Of a stretch of DNA of 51,372 bases, positions 16,851 to 24,560 are shown piece after piece. The stretch's first letter is position 1, and each line of letters starts with the position of its first letter. Below the pieces are notes generated by a model. It made no database searches and had not been told where the DNA came from. It saw only the letters and a program-made list of their open reading frames with translations. Location: positions 1 through 51,372 of the forward strand of contig CACWOL010000017.1 of assembly GCA_902762495.1 (NCBI GenBank), in the 5' to 3' direction. This DNA is from an uncultured bacterium. Its GTDB lineage: Bacteria > Verrucomicrobiota > Lentisphaeria > Victivallales > UBA1829. Both the position numbers and the translations under genes were made by a program.

Positions 16851-17749
16851 TGAACAACGAAAACGGACAGGAACGCGTCGCGCCGCCCTCGCGGAAAGTG
16901 GAGCGCTGGCTTCAGTTCGTTCCGAACAGCCTCACGCTCTGCAATTCCCTCTGCGGATACGCCGCCATCCTCGTTACGCTTCAGGCGTACAAGCACGTCG
17001 ACGACCAGCACGTCATGGCGACGATCTTCGCCTGGAGCGCCGGGCTCATCCTCTTTGCGATGGTCTTCGACATGTTCGACGGCTTCACCGCGCGCCTCCT
17101 GCACGCGTCCAGCCTGCACGGCATCCAGATGGACTCCCTCGCCGACATGACCACGTTCGGCGTCGCGCCCGCCACGCTCGTCGCCGTCATGGCGCACAAC
17201 ATGCGCCACATCGAGCGCGCTGGCGAGTTCATCCCGATCTGCGTGCTCTGCGGCATTTACCTCGGATGCGCCGCGCTCCGCCTCGCCACGTACAACGTCC
17301 ACGCGATGTTCGAGAAGAAGAGCAGCGACGTTTTCACCGGGCTCCCCTCGCCCGGAGCCGCCGCCGCGCTCTGCACCATCATCCTCTTCGCCGCCACGGA
17401 AAAGGGCAGCAACACCCTCCGCGAGTACTTCCGCTATCTGCCGATCTACGCCACGATCCTCGGATTTCTGATGGTCAGCCAGGTCCCGTATCTTCACTTC
17501 GGGAAATACCTGGCATCCGCGCGCTACCACAAGGAACGCCTCCTGATCATCGGCCTGCTGCTCCTCGCCTGGCTCGTTTCCTCCTTCCTCGTGAATCCCT
17601 TCCTCTTCCCCTTCCTCCTCGTGAACATCTACGTCGTTTGGGGACTGATCGCGTATTTCGCGCTGAAGATGGGATTCGTGAAGCGCTCGCACCCGCTCGT
17701 GGCGGAACCGGAAGAGGACCCGAACGAAGACGGAGAACGGAAATCATGA
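16850..17749 (+). CDS. pssA: CDP-diacylglycerol-serine O-phosphatidyltransferase
   Basis: 299 residues. PssA makes phosphatidylserine from CDP-diacylglycerol and serine, the step before Psd. The CDP-alcohol phosphotransferase signature is complete: D-x-x-D-G-x-x-A-R, then eight residues, G-x-x-x-D-x-x-x-D, in the segment from DMFDGFTAR to MDSLADM. About eight membrane helices follow the usual pattern, with NSLTLCNSLCGY ahead of the motif. An alternative GTG lies one codon earlier at 16847; the ATG at 16850 is used. Its stop overlaps the following epimerase gene by 4 bases. Confidence 0.93.
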   Translation: MNNENGQERVAPPSRKVERWLQFVPNSLTLCNSLCGYAAILVTLQAYKHVDDQHVMATIFAWSAGLILFAMVFDMFDGFTARLLHASSLHGIQMDSLADMTTFGVAPATLVAVMAHNMRHIERAGEFIPICVLCGIYLGCAALRLATYNVHAMFEKKSSDVFTGLPSPGAAAALCTIILFAATEKGSNTLREYFRYLPIYATILGFLMVSQVPYLHFGKYLASARYHKERLLIIGLLLLAWLVSSFLVNPFLFPFLLVNIYVVWGLIAYFALKMGFVKRSHPLVAEPEEDPNEDGERKS

Positions 17750-18711
17750 ACATCCTCATCACGGGCGGAGCCGGGTTCATCGGCTCGCATCTTGCCGAAT
17801 CCTGGCTGAAGGACGGCCACAGCGTTTCCATTATAGATGACCTCTCCACGGGCTCGCTCGACAACCTCAAGCATCTGCCGCATCAGGAGCGAATCGAGTT
17901 CGTCAAGGGCAACGTGATCTCGTCCCGTGCGCTTCCCAAACTCATCGAAAAGGCCGACATCGTCTACCATCTGGCCGCGGCGGTCGGCGTCGAGCTGGTC
18001 GTCCACGACCCGATCCGCACGATCGAGACCAACGTCTCCGGCACCAGCCGCATCCTGAAGCTCGCCGACAAGCTCGGCGGACGCCGCATCTTCGTCGCGT
18101 CCACCAGCGAAGTCTACGGCAAATCCGCATCCGTGCCGTTCCACGAGACCGACGACCTCATCATCGGCCCCTCCACGCATTCCCGCTGGAGCTATGCGTG
18201 CAGCAAGCTCATCGACGAGTTCCTGCTCATGGCGTACCACCGTTCGAAAAATCTCCCCGGCACCGTCACGCGCTTCTTCAACACCGTCGGCCCGCGCCAG
18301 ACCGGGCGCTACGGCATGGTCATCCCGCGCTTCGTCTCCGCCGCGCTTCAGGGCAAACCGCTCCGCGTCTTCGGCACTGGCGAACAAACCCGCTGCTTCT
18401 GCCATGTGGCGGACACGGTCCGCGCGCTCCGGCTTCTCCCCGACTGCGAGGCGTCGTTCGGGCAGATTCTGAACATCGGCAGCACGAACCGCATCACGAT
18501 CCGCCAGCTCGCGGAAACCATCATCGGCCAGCTTCACAGCACCTCGAAGATCGAGGTCGTTTCCTACGACAAGGCATACGAGCCCGGTTTCGAGGACATG
18601 CTCCACCGCGCCCCCGACTGCACGAAGATCGGGCGCATCTGCGGCTGGAAGGCCGAACTCCCCCTCGACCGCATCATCGCCGACGTCGCCGCCCAGATAC
18701 GCGGAAACTGA
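17746..18711 (+). CDS. Extended SDR NAD-dependent nucleotide-sugar epimerase/dehydratase
   Basis: 321 residues of the extended short-chain dehydrogenase family. It shows GGAGFIGS (7-14) for NAD binding, DDLSTG after strand 2, and the catalytic Tyr150/Lys154 pair in SYACSK. SSTSEVYG-type serine is present as ASTSEVYG. RFFNTVGPRQTGRYGMVIPRF resembles UDP-glucuronate decarboxylase and UDP-glucose 4-epimerase relatives. The substrate cannot be fixed from sequence. The ATG overlaps the pssA stop (ATGA), so it is co-translated with phospholipid genes, an uncommon partner. A terminator follows within 20 bases. Confidence 0.85.
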   Translation: MNILITGGAGFIGSHLAESWLKDGHSVSIIDDLSTGSLDNLKHLPHQERIEFVKGNVISSRALPKLIEKADIVYHLAAAVGVELVVHDPIRTIETNVSGTSRILKLADKLGGRRIFVASTSEVYGKSASVPFHETDDLIIGPSTHSRWSYACSKLIDEFLLMAYHRSKNLPGTVTRFFNTVGPRQTGRYGMVIPRFVSAALQGKPLRVFGTGEQTRCFCHVADTVRALRLLPDCEASFGQILNIGSTNRITIRQLAETIIGQLHSTSKIEVVSYDKAYEPGFEDMLHRAPDCTKIGRICGWKAELPLDRIIADVAAQIRGN

Positions 18712-18730
18712 CCCTTTTCCCCCACAAAAC

Positions 18731-18770
18731 AAGTCCTATGTCTTATTCGACTACAGGACTTATCTTTTTT
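18731..18770 (+). terminator. Terminator after the epimerase gene
   Basis: AAGTCCT at 18731-18737 pairs with AGGACTT at 18755-18761, and further inner bases can pair imperfectly. ATCTTTTTT follows. It closes the yebC-to-epimerase unit and lies just before the convergent permease stop. Confidence 0.75.
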
Positions 18771-18788
18771 CTCAGAAAGATTCCCGTC

Positions 18789-19832
18789 TTACACGCGGGA
18801 CTCGAAGCCGATTCTCGGGTCGGCGATCACGTACAGAATGTCCGACAGCAGGATGCCGGCGAGCGTGAGGAATCCGCTGAACGCGAAGAGCGTCATCATC
18901 AGCGGGATGTCGCGGCTGCTGAGCGCGAGCATGGAAAGCGCGCCCATGCCGGGGATGTTGAAGATGTATTCGATCAGGATGCTGCCGGACACCAGCCCGG
19001 GCAGGATGCCCGCGAACAGCGTGATCATGATGATGAGGGCGTTGCGGAACGCGTGAACGTAGATGACTTCCTTTTCCGGCAGGCCCTTCGCACGCGCCGT
19101 GCGGATGTACTCCTGACGGATCACGTCGAGCATGCCCGCCCGCGTGAAGCGCGCGATCCCGGCGAACGACGCGTAACTGAGGCAGAAGACCGGCAGAACG
19201 TAGTGCATCGCCGTCACCCACATGATCTTCCACGAGCTCATCCCCTGCGTGATGTCGGGCGTGAGCCCCTTCAGCGGGAAGATCGGCGCGAGGCCGCCCA
19301 CGCACAGCGTCGCCTGCAGCAGCAGCGCCACGGAAATTGCCGGCAGGGAGTACAGGAAGAACAGAAACAGCGTCGTAGTCTTGTCGAACGCCGTGTCGTG
19401 CCGGACGGCGGTCTGGATGCCGATGGGGATGGACAGGATGTAGGTGACGAGGATCGCGAAAAGATTGAGCTTGATCGTGATGGGGAGACGCTCCAGGATG
19501 AGCTCGGTCACGGGCCTCCCCTTGTCGACCGCGACGGACGCGCCGAGGTCGCCGTGGAAGGCGTCCCATATCCACAGCCCGAACCCGACGATGATCGGTT
19601 TGTCGAGGTGGAGTTTCTCCTCGATGATCTTGTTGCGCCCCAAGTCGGACTTGTCGCTCGACATGGAGCCCGCCGCGTTCTTGCCGCCGCCGTCGGCGGA
19701 GAGGAACGTGCTTTTGGATGGGTCGCCGGGCGCCAGGCGCATCAGCGCGTAGCTCGCCAGCAGGATCACGAAGAGCGTGAAGAGGCCGAGGCCGAGGCGT
19801 TTGACCAGATATGTCCAGAATTGTCCCTTCAT
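18789..19832 (-). CDS. DppB/OppB-type ABC transporter permease
   Basis: 347 residues. It has the N-terminal DppB pattern: a first helix at about 10-30 with LMRLAPGDP after it, a long periplasmic loop, then five helices. The EAA loop facing the ATPase is visible as EYIRTARAKGLPEKEVIYVHAFRNA. YIFNIPGMG is also typical. Such permeases import di- or oligopeptides, nickel or related solutes. The rest of a transporter (binding protein, second permease, ATPases) is absent from the window, so it is a solitary gene or its partners are elsewhere. AAAGGA precedes the ATG at 19832. The loop from about 48 to 65 (Gly/Ser/Ala-rich) is an odd insert. Confidence 0.88.
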   Translation of the reverse strand: MKGQFWTYLVKRLGLGLFTLFVILLASYALMRLAPGDPSKSTFLSADGGGKNAAGSMSSDKSDLGRNKIIEEKLHLDKPIIVGFGLWIWDAFHGDLGASVAVDKGRPVTELILERLPITIKLNLFAILVTYILSIPIGIQTAVRHDTAFDKTTTLFLFFLYSLPAISVALLLQATLCVGGLAPIFPLKGLTPDITQGMSSWKIMWVTAMHYVLPVFCLSYASFAGIARFTRAGMLDVIRQEYIRTARAKGLPEKEVIYVHAFRNALIIMITLFAGILPGLVSGSILIEYIFNIPGMGALSMLALSSRDIPLMMTLFAFSGFLTLAGILLSDILYVIADPRIGFESRV

Positions 19833-19885
19833 GCGCGGGGGGCGTCCTTTCGTTGGATATGGCAGGATACATGATGTACCCTACA

Positions 19886-19913
19886 AATTTAAATCCGTTT
19901 CCGCCGAATGCAA
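19886..19913 (-). promoter_or_regulatory. Promoter for the solitary permease gene
   Basis: On the minus strand TTGCAT (19913-19908), a 16-base spacer and TAAATT (19891-19886). The predicted start is about 45-50 bases before the ATG. Confidence 0.5.
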
Positions 19914-19925
19914 ATCCGCATCCCC

Positions 19926-19947
19926 AAAAAACGTGCAAAACATGCAC
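19926..19947 (-). terminator. Terminator-like hairpin on the minus strand
   Basis: Minus-strand GTGCA and TGCAC form a 5-base-pair stem, then G and six T (19931-19926). It would stop minus-strand transcripts arriving from rlmI, antisense to the small gene at 20041, before the permease promoter. Confidence 0.5.
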
Positions 19948-20040
19948 TTTTCCCGTTTCCCGCTTGATTTTCGCGGTTCCGGGATGTATTTTATTGGCTC
20001 AGGACAGTAACGACACAACTCCGTACGAATCATCGCAATC

Positions 20041-20415
20041 ATGGTTTTCATTCTGCTTGTTTCCGCGCTCTTTCTGCTTGCATTCGCTTTTCTGGACATG
20101 TCGCACGAAGTCCTCAAAAAGCAGATCCGCCGCATCAGCGCGAAGAAAATAAACGATCCGCGTCCGCAGGAACTGGATTATCCTTTTTTCCGGCTCGGCG
20201 GTTCGGGAGCCGCCCATGCGCCGTGGCAGCGCTACGGCCGACGGGAAACGCAGGTCGCCGACCGGGACGACTTTATTAAGAGGATCGCGCCGGATCTTTT
20301 CGACAAGTTCACCCTTCAGGAACGCATCCTGCGGCTGCTGTTCGGCGCAACGTTTGTCGTGCTGGCTGTGGACGTGCTCGCAGTCGCGATCCACATCATC
20401 CGGCACTGGCGCTGA
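20041..20415 (+). CDS. Small membrane protein, unknown
   Basis: I do not recognise this 124-residue protein. It has two membrane helices, one at the N-terminus (about 2-18) and one near the C-terminus (about 100-118). The hydrophilic middle contains a basic stretch (KKQIRRISAKK) and a motif-free acidic region. Both termini would be on the same side. There is no clear ribosome site before the ATG. The gene is convergent with rlmI, with the two stop codons lying in one shared perfect palindrome. Codon use is like that of neighbouring genes, which supports it as real. Confidence 0.55.
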   Translation: MVFILLVSALFLLAFAFLDMSHEVLKKQIRRISAKKINDPRPQELDYPFFRLGGSGAAHAPWQRYGRRETQVADRDDFIKRIAPDLFDKFTLQERILRLLFGATFVVLAVDVLAVAIHIIRHWR

Positions 20416-20430
20416 GCGGAATTCCGCTCA
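20413..20430. repeat. Perfect palindrome carrying two convergent stop codons
   Basis: TGAGCGGAATTCCGCTCA is perfectly self-complementary over 18 bases. Its first three bases are the stop codon of the small membrane protein. Its last three, read on the other strand, are the stop codon of rlmI. No T-run follows, so it may act as a 3'-end stabilising hairpin rather than a classic terminator. Confidence 0.8.
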
Positions 20431-21615
20431 AACCGACGCGACGAGCTGGAGTCCTTTCAGGTAGCGCCCCTCCGGGAACGAGGTCAGGACGGGATGATCC
20501 GGCCCCTGGGAAAGCCACCGTACCGTGCGGAGCGGACGATGCGCGTCCGACGCCGCCGAATCCACGATCTTCGCGAAGAGGTCATCGTCGATCGCGCCGG
20601 AACACGAGAACGTGAACAGCTGTCCGCCCGGATTCAGGAGCTTGATTGCAAGCAGATTGATGTCCTTGTAGGCGCGTGCGGCGCGTTCCCGCTGCGACAC
20701 GGTCTCCGCGAACTTCGGCGGATCCAGCACGATCAGGTCGAAACTCTTCCGGGCGTCGCGGCAGCTCCGCAGGAACTGGAACACGTCCGCCTCCTTCGAC
20801 CCGAACGCATCGGGGGAAAAGCCGTTCAGCGCCGCAAGCTCGCGAGCACAAGCCAGTGCGGGCTCCGAGGAATCCACGTTCAGCACATGCTTCGCGCCGC
20901 CCTTCAGCGCCGCAAGCCCGAATCCGCCCGTGTACGAGAAACAGTTCAGCACATTTTCCGCTCCGGCGGCGCACTCCGCCACCAACCGGCGGTTGTCGCG
21001 CTGGTCGAGGTAGAACCCGGTCTTGTGTCCCGCCAGATAGTCGACGCGGTACCGGATGCCGTTCTCAGTGAACTCCAGCACATCTGGCAACGGTTCCCCG
21101 GCGAGGTGGCCGGTCCGGGGCGGCAGGCCGTCCTTCGTGCGGCTGTCGACGTCCGAGCGTTCGTACACGCCCTTCGCGTAGTCCAGCAGCAATTCACCGA
21201 TCAGCCCGCGGTGGCGTTCCATCCCCGCGCCCGTAATCTGGCAGACGGCGTACTCGCCGTAGACGTCGGCGATCAGCCCGGGCAAACCGTCCGATTCCGC
21301 ACAGACCAGCCGGAACGCGTCCGGCAGGTTGCCGTGGAACACGGTTTTACGCAAAGCAAACGCGGAAGCAAGCCGTTTTCTAAAAAACTCCTCATCGACC
21401 GCCTCGGATTCCGTGAAATTCCAGAGTTTCACCGGGATATGCGATTCGGCGGCGTATGCCCCATGCGCGAGGAATTCGCCGCGTGCACTCCTGACCTCGA
21501 CCGTTTCGCCGGGTCCGGGATTCCCCGCGACCTCGCGGATCGCGCCGGAAAAGATCCACGGATGATGCCGCAGGACGGATTTTTCGCGGCCTTCTTTCAG
21601 AATGACAGTATCCAT
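20428..21615 (-). CDS. rlmI: RlmI-like 23S rRNA cytosine-C5 methyltransferase
   Basis: 395 residues. It has an N-terminal PUA domain (about 1-75, with RHHPWIFSGAI), a middle domain and a Rossmann methyltransferase domain with NCFSYTGGFGLAAL as SAM-binding motif. The catalytic region is VLDPPKFA followed by FSCSGAID. The closest known type is RlmI, which makes m5C1962 in 23S rRNA. The GHKTGFYLDQRDNR stretch is a hallmark. AGG upstream of the ATG at 21615 is a weak ribosome site. There is an extra segment around 155-175 (SRTKDGLPPRTGHLAGEP). The gene stands between the fabH terminator and the shared-stop palindrome. Confidence 0.9.
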   Translation of the reverse strand: MDTVILKEGREKSVLRHHPWIFSGAIREVAGNPGPGETVEVRSARGEFLAHGAYAAESHIPVKLWNFTESEAVDEEFFRKRLASAFALRKTVFHGNLPDAFRLVCAESDGLPGLIADVYGEYAVCQITGAGMERHRGLIGELLLDYAKGVYERSDVDSRTKDGLPPRTGHLAGEPLPDVLEFTENGIRYRVDYLAGHKTGFYLDQRDNRRLVAECAAGAENVLNCFSYTGGFGLAALKGGAKHVLNVDSSEPALACARELAALNGFSPDAFGSKEADVFQFLRSCRDARKSFDLIVLDPPKFAETVSQRERAARAYKDINLLAIKLLNPGGQLFTFSCSGAIDDDLFAKIVDSAASDAHRPLRTVRWLSQGPDHPVLTSFPEGRYLKGLQLVASV

Positions 21616-21643
21616 AAGGCAACCTCGGAAAACTCAAGTCGGA

Positions 21644-21678
21644 TTCAAAAAAGAAAGGCGGATTCGGAAGAACCCGCC
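21644..21678 (-). terminator. Terminator after fabH
   Basis: On the minus strand GGCGG and CCGCC (21678-21674 and 21661-21657) with inner TTC/GAA pairs form a stem around TTCC. TTTCTTTTTT follows. It lies 16 bases beyond the fabH stop, ahead of rlmI. Confidence 0.8.
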
Positions 21679-21694
21679 CTCGGAAAAAACAGGA

Positions 21695-22684
21695 TCAGTA
21701 ACGGATCAGCATGGAACCCCACGCCAGGCCGCCGCCGAACGACGTGAACAGCACCAGGTCGCCGCGTTTGATGCGGCCCGTGCGGCATGCCTCGTCCAGC
21801 GCGATGCCGATCGAGGCGGAACTGGTGTTGCCGTAGTAACGGATGTTGCAGAACGCGCGGTCCTCGCCGATGCCGAGGCGCTTCGCCACGGCGTCAATGA
21901 TGCGGAGGTTCGCCTGATGCGGGATCACCAGTGCGACCTGGTCGATCGAGATACCCGCCTGCGCCAGCACTTCCTCGCTGGACGACACCATGGCGTTCAC
22001 GGCGAGCTTGAAGGTCTCGCGGCCTTCCATGTAGATGAAATGGTCGCGGTTCCAGACCGTTTCATGGCAGGCCGGAGCCTTGCTGCCGCCCGCCGGGATC
22101 CGAAGGACGTCGGTGTAGCCGCCGTCTGCATGGAGCGAACTGGCGAGGATGCTGTCCGGGGAGTCCGTGCCGTCGTTCTGAAGCAGGGCGCACCCGGCGC
22201 CATCGCCGAAGAGGATGCAGGTGTTGCGGTCGGTCCAGTCCACGATCACGGAGAGCTTGTCCGAACCGCAGACCAGCACGTTGCGGTATTTGTCCGGGAA
22301 GGAACGCATGAGGGAGAAGCCGACTTCCAGCGAGGAGACGAATCCGGCGCAGGCGGCGGAAAGGTCGAAGCAGAACGCCTGTTTGCAATGGAAATAGTTC
22401 TGCACCAGCGCGCCGGTATTCGGGAAGATGTAGTCGGGGGAAATCGTGGCGACCACGATCGCGTCGATGTCGCGTCCGTCGACTCCGGCCTGCGCCAGGG
22501 CTTTTTCCGCGGCCTTGATCGCCATGGTGGACGCGGTCTCGTCGGGTCCGGCGATGCGGCGTTCTTCGACGCCGGTGCGCGTGCGAATCCATTCGTCGTT
22601 GGTGTCGACGAGCTTTTCGATATCGGCGTTGGTCCGTATTTTTTCAGGGAGGTACGAGCCCGTCCCCGCAATGCGAATGCCCAT
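21695..22684 (-). CDS. fabH: 3-oxoacyl-ACP synthase III (FabH)
   Basis: 329 residues. FabH condenses acetyl-CoA (or a branched starter) with malonyl-ACP to begin fatty acid synthesis. The catalytic triad is visible: Cys112 in SAACAGF, His in IPHQANLRI and Asn in YYGNTSSAS. The N-terminal DEWIRTRTGVEERRIA is typical. The ATG at 22684 with AGGA 7 bases before is chosen over an upstream start that would add 35 non-family residues. It stands alone, with its own promoter and terminator and no fab cluster around it. Starter specificity cannot be read. Confidence 0.95.
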   Translation of the reverse strand: MGIRIAGTGSYLPEKIRTNADIEKLVDTNDEWIRTRTGVEERRIAGPDETASTMAIKAAEKALAQAGVDGRDIDAIVVATISPDYIFPNTGALVQNYFHCKQAFCFDLSAACAGFVSSLEVGFSLMRSFPDKYRNVLVCGSDKLSVIVDWTDRNTCILFGDGAGCALLQNDGTDSPDSILASSLHADGGYTDVLRIPAGGSKAPACHETVWNRDHFIYMEGRETFKLAVNAMVSSSEEVLAQAGISIDQVALVIPHQANLRIIDAVAKRLGIGEDRAFCNIRYYGNTSSASIGIALDEACRTGRIKRGDLVLFTSFGGGLAWGSMLIRY

Positions 22685-22789
22685 ATTGTCATCCTTTGAT
22701 GCTGTTCGGCGTAGAGGAGGTTGAAAGGTCTCTTCCCCGCCCTGCGGAAAAGTACAGCCGCGAGCGGATGGAACGGAGAAACCATCCAT

Positions 22790-22817
22790 AATATAACACG
22801 CGTTTCCGGTTTTTCAA
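22790..22817 (-). promoter_or_regulatory. Promoter of fabH
   Basis: Minus strand TTGAAA (22817-22812), a 16-base spacer, TATATT (22795-22790). It gives a leader of about 100 bases before fabH. Confidence 0.65.
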
Positions 22818-22899
22818 GCTGGATTTTATCCATGCCTCGAAACAATATGCCATTCCGCCTGATTTTTCGTTTTTTTCTGTCTTTTTTAAAGGACTACCC

Positions 22900-22927
22900 T
22901 TGACAAATCAAACTTGAATGGTATGTT
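22900..22927 (+). promoter_or_regulatory. Promoter of the alkaline phosphatase gene
   Basis: Consensus TTGACA at 22900-22905, a 16-base spacer, TATGTT at 22922-22927 preceded by TGG (extended -10). No Pho-box repeat is evident next to it. Confidence 0.65.
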
Positions 22928-22982
22928 ACATGTAGTGTTTACCCTCACTTCTGTCACACACTTAACTTTCAGGAGTTACACC

Positions 22983-24536
22983 ATGAAACGTTCTTTGTTT
23001 GCCGCACTTGCGGCCAGCGCGTTCCTCGCGCTGCCCACCTTCCAGACCGCAGCTCAGACCGAGGCCGACCAGCTGAAGGACCTCAAACCCGTCAAATATG
23101 TCTTCCTGTTCATCGGCGACGGCATGTCCCTGCCCCAGCGCATGATGGCCGAGGAGTTCAGCCGTTCCACCACGGGCAAGGGCCTCACGATCAACGCCAT
23201 GCCGGTGCAGGGCTACTCCAAGACCAGCTCCGCCAGTAACTTCATCACCGACTCCGCCGCCAGCGGAACCGCCATCGCCTGCGGCGAGAAGACCAACAAC
23301 GGCCGCATCGGCATGGACGCCGAGGGCAAGAAGGACCTCGAATCCGTCGCCGAACTCGCAAAGAAGAACGGCCGTTCCGTCGGCATCCTCACCAGCATCA
23401 CCATCAACCACGCCACCCCGGCTTCTTTCTATGCCCACAACGTGAGCCGCGACAACTACTATGATATTGGCCTCGACCTCATCAAGTCCGGCTTTGACTA
23501 TTTCGGCGGCGGCGGCCTTCAGGGCAACCGCAACGGCGACAACGACATCTACAAGCTCGCCGAAAAAGAAGGCTACACGGTCGCGTACAAGGACGAAGTC
23601 CCGAAAGTCGATCTGAAGGCCGACAAGCTCTTCGTCCGCGGCCACAACGGCCAGCTCCCCTACGCCATCGACAAGCCCGCCGATGAATGGGGCCTCGCCG
23701 AATACACCCAGCAGTGCATCGACTTCCTCATGCTGAAGGAAAAACCGTTCTTCGTCATGGTCGAAGGCGGTAACATCGACCACCACGGACACAGCAACGA
23801 CGCGGGCGCCAGCCTCCGCGAGACCATGGAAATGGACCGTGCCGTCTCCGTCATCATGGACTTCGCCAAGAAGCATCCGAACGACACGCTCCTCGTCGTC
23901 ACCGGCGACCACGAGACCGGCGGCCTGACCCTCGGCTTCGCGAACACCCAGTACGAATCCTCCATCTACCTGCTCGGCAACCAGAAGTGCTCCAGCGACG
24001 AGTTCAAGAACAAAGTCAACCAGCTCGCCGACAAGATCCTTGGCCCCAGACGGATGGGCCCTCCCGGCAGAAGACAGGAGAATCAGGAAAACCAGGCTCC
24101 GCAGGAAGAAAAGACCATCAAGTTCGACGACATCAAGCCGCTCATCACCGAGAATTTCGGCCTGATCTTCGACAACCAGAGCTCCAACGGAAACAACGGC
24201 GCCGTTCAGGCCAACCTCAGATCCGCCGACCGCAACGCCCGCAGAAAACTGAACCTCGTCCTCTCCAAGTCCGAACAGGACCGCATCGAAGAGGCGTTCA
24301 ACAGGCAGTTCCCGAACGGAAAGCGCGCCGGTTTCGGCGGCGGCGACGCCGTCGCGAACACCGTCGTGGCGATCTTCGACAACAAGTCCTCCGTCGGCTG
24401 GACCAGCGGTGCGCACACAGCTCTCCCCGTCGACACCAGCTCCTACGGCGTGAATGCCAGCGTTTTCGGCGGCATGTACGAGAACTCCGACATCGCCAAG
24501 AAGCTCAAGGCGATCATCTCCGTCCCCGTGAAATGA
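22983..24536 (+). CDS. Secreted PhoA-family alkaline phosphatase
   Basis: 517 residues. It releases phosphate from monoesters outside the cytoplasm. A signal peptide (1-24, ending TAA before QTEAD) indicates export. Active-site features are FIGDGM (metal Asp46), FITDSAASGTA with the nucleophile Ser91, GGNIDHHGHSND, VVTGDHETGG and SGAHT near the C-terminus. An inserted low-complexity stretch (about 356-380, rich in Gly, Arg, Gln, Asn, Pro) and the segment after it are not part of the core fold. Codons are almost all C- or G-ending with AAG and GAC preferred, which suggests strong expression. AGGAG precedes the ATG. The YibE/F gene follows 24 bases later. Confidence 0.93.
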   Translation: MKRSLFAALAASAFLALPTFQTAAQTEADQLKDLKPVKYVFLFIGDGMSLPQRMMAEEFSRSTTGKGLTINAMPVQGYSKTSSASNFITDSAASGTAIACGEKTNNGRIGMDAEGKKDLESVAELAKKNGRSVGILTSITINHATPASFYAHNVSRDNYYDIGLDLIKSGFDYFGGGGLQGNRNGDNDIYKLAEKEGYTVAYKDEVPKVDLKADKLFVRGHNGQLPYAIDKPADEWGLAEYTQQCIDFLMLKEKPFFVMVEGGNIDHHGHSNDAGASLRETMEMDRAVSVIMDFAKKHPNDTLLVVTGDHETGGLTLGFANTQYESSIYLLGNQKCSSDEFKNKVNQLADKILGPRRMGPPGRRQENQENQAPQEEKTIKFDDIKPLITENFGLIFDNQSSNGNNGAVQANLRSADRNARRKLNLVLSKSEQDRIEEAFNRQFPNGKRAGFGGGDAVANTVVAIFDNKSSVGWTSGAHTALPVDTSSYGVNASVFGGMYENSDIAKKLKAIISVPVK

Positions 24537-24560
24537 TCTGAACTTACAGCCTCATTTTCC

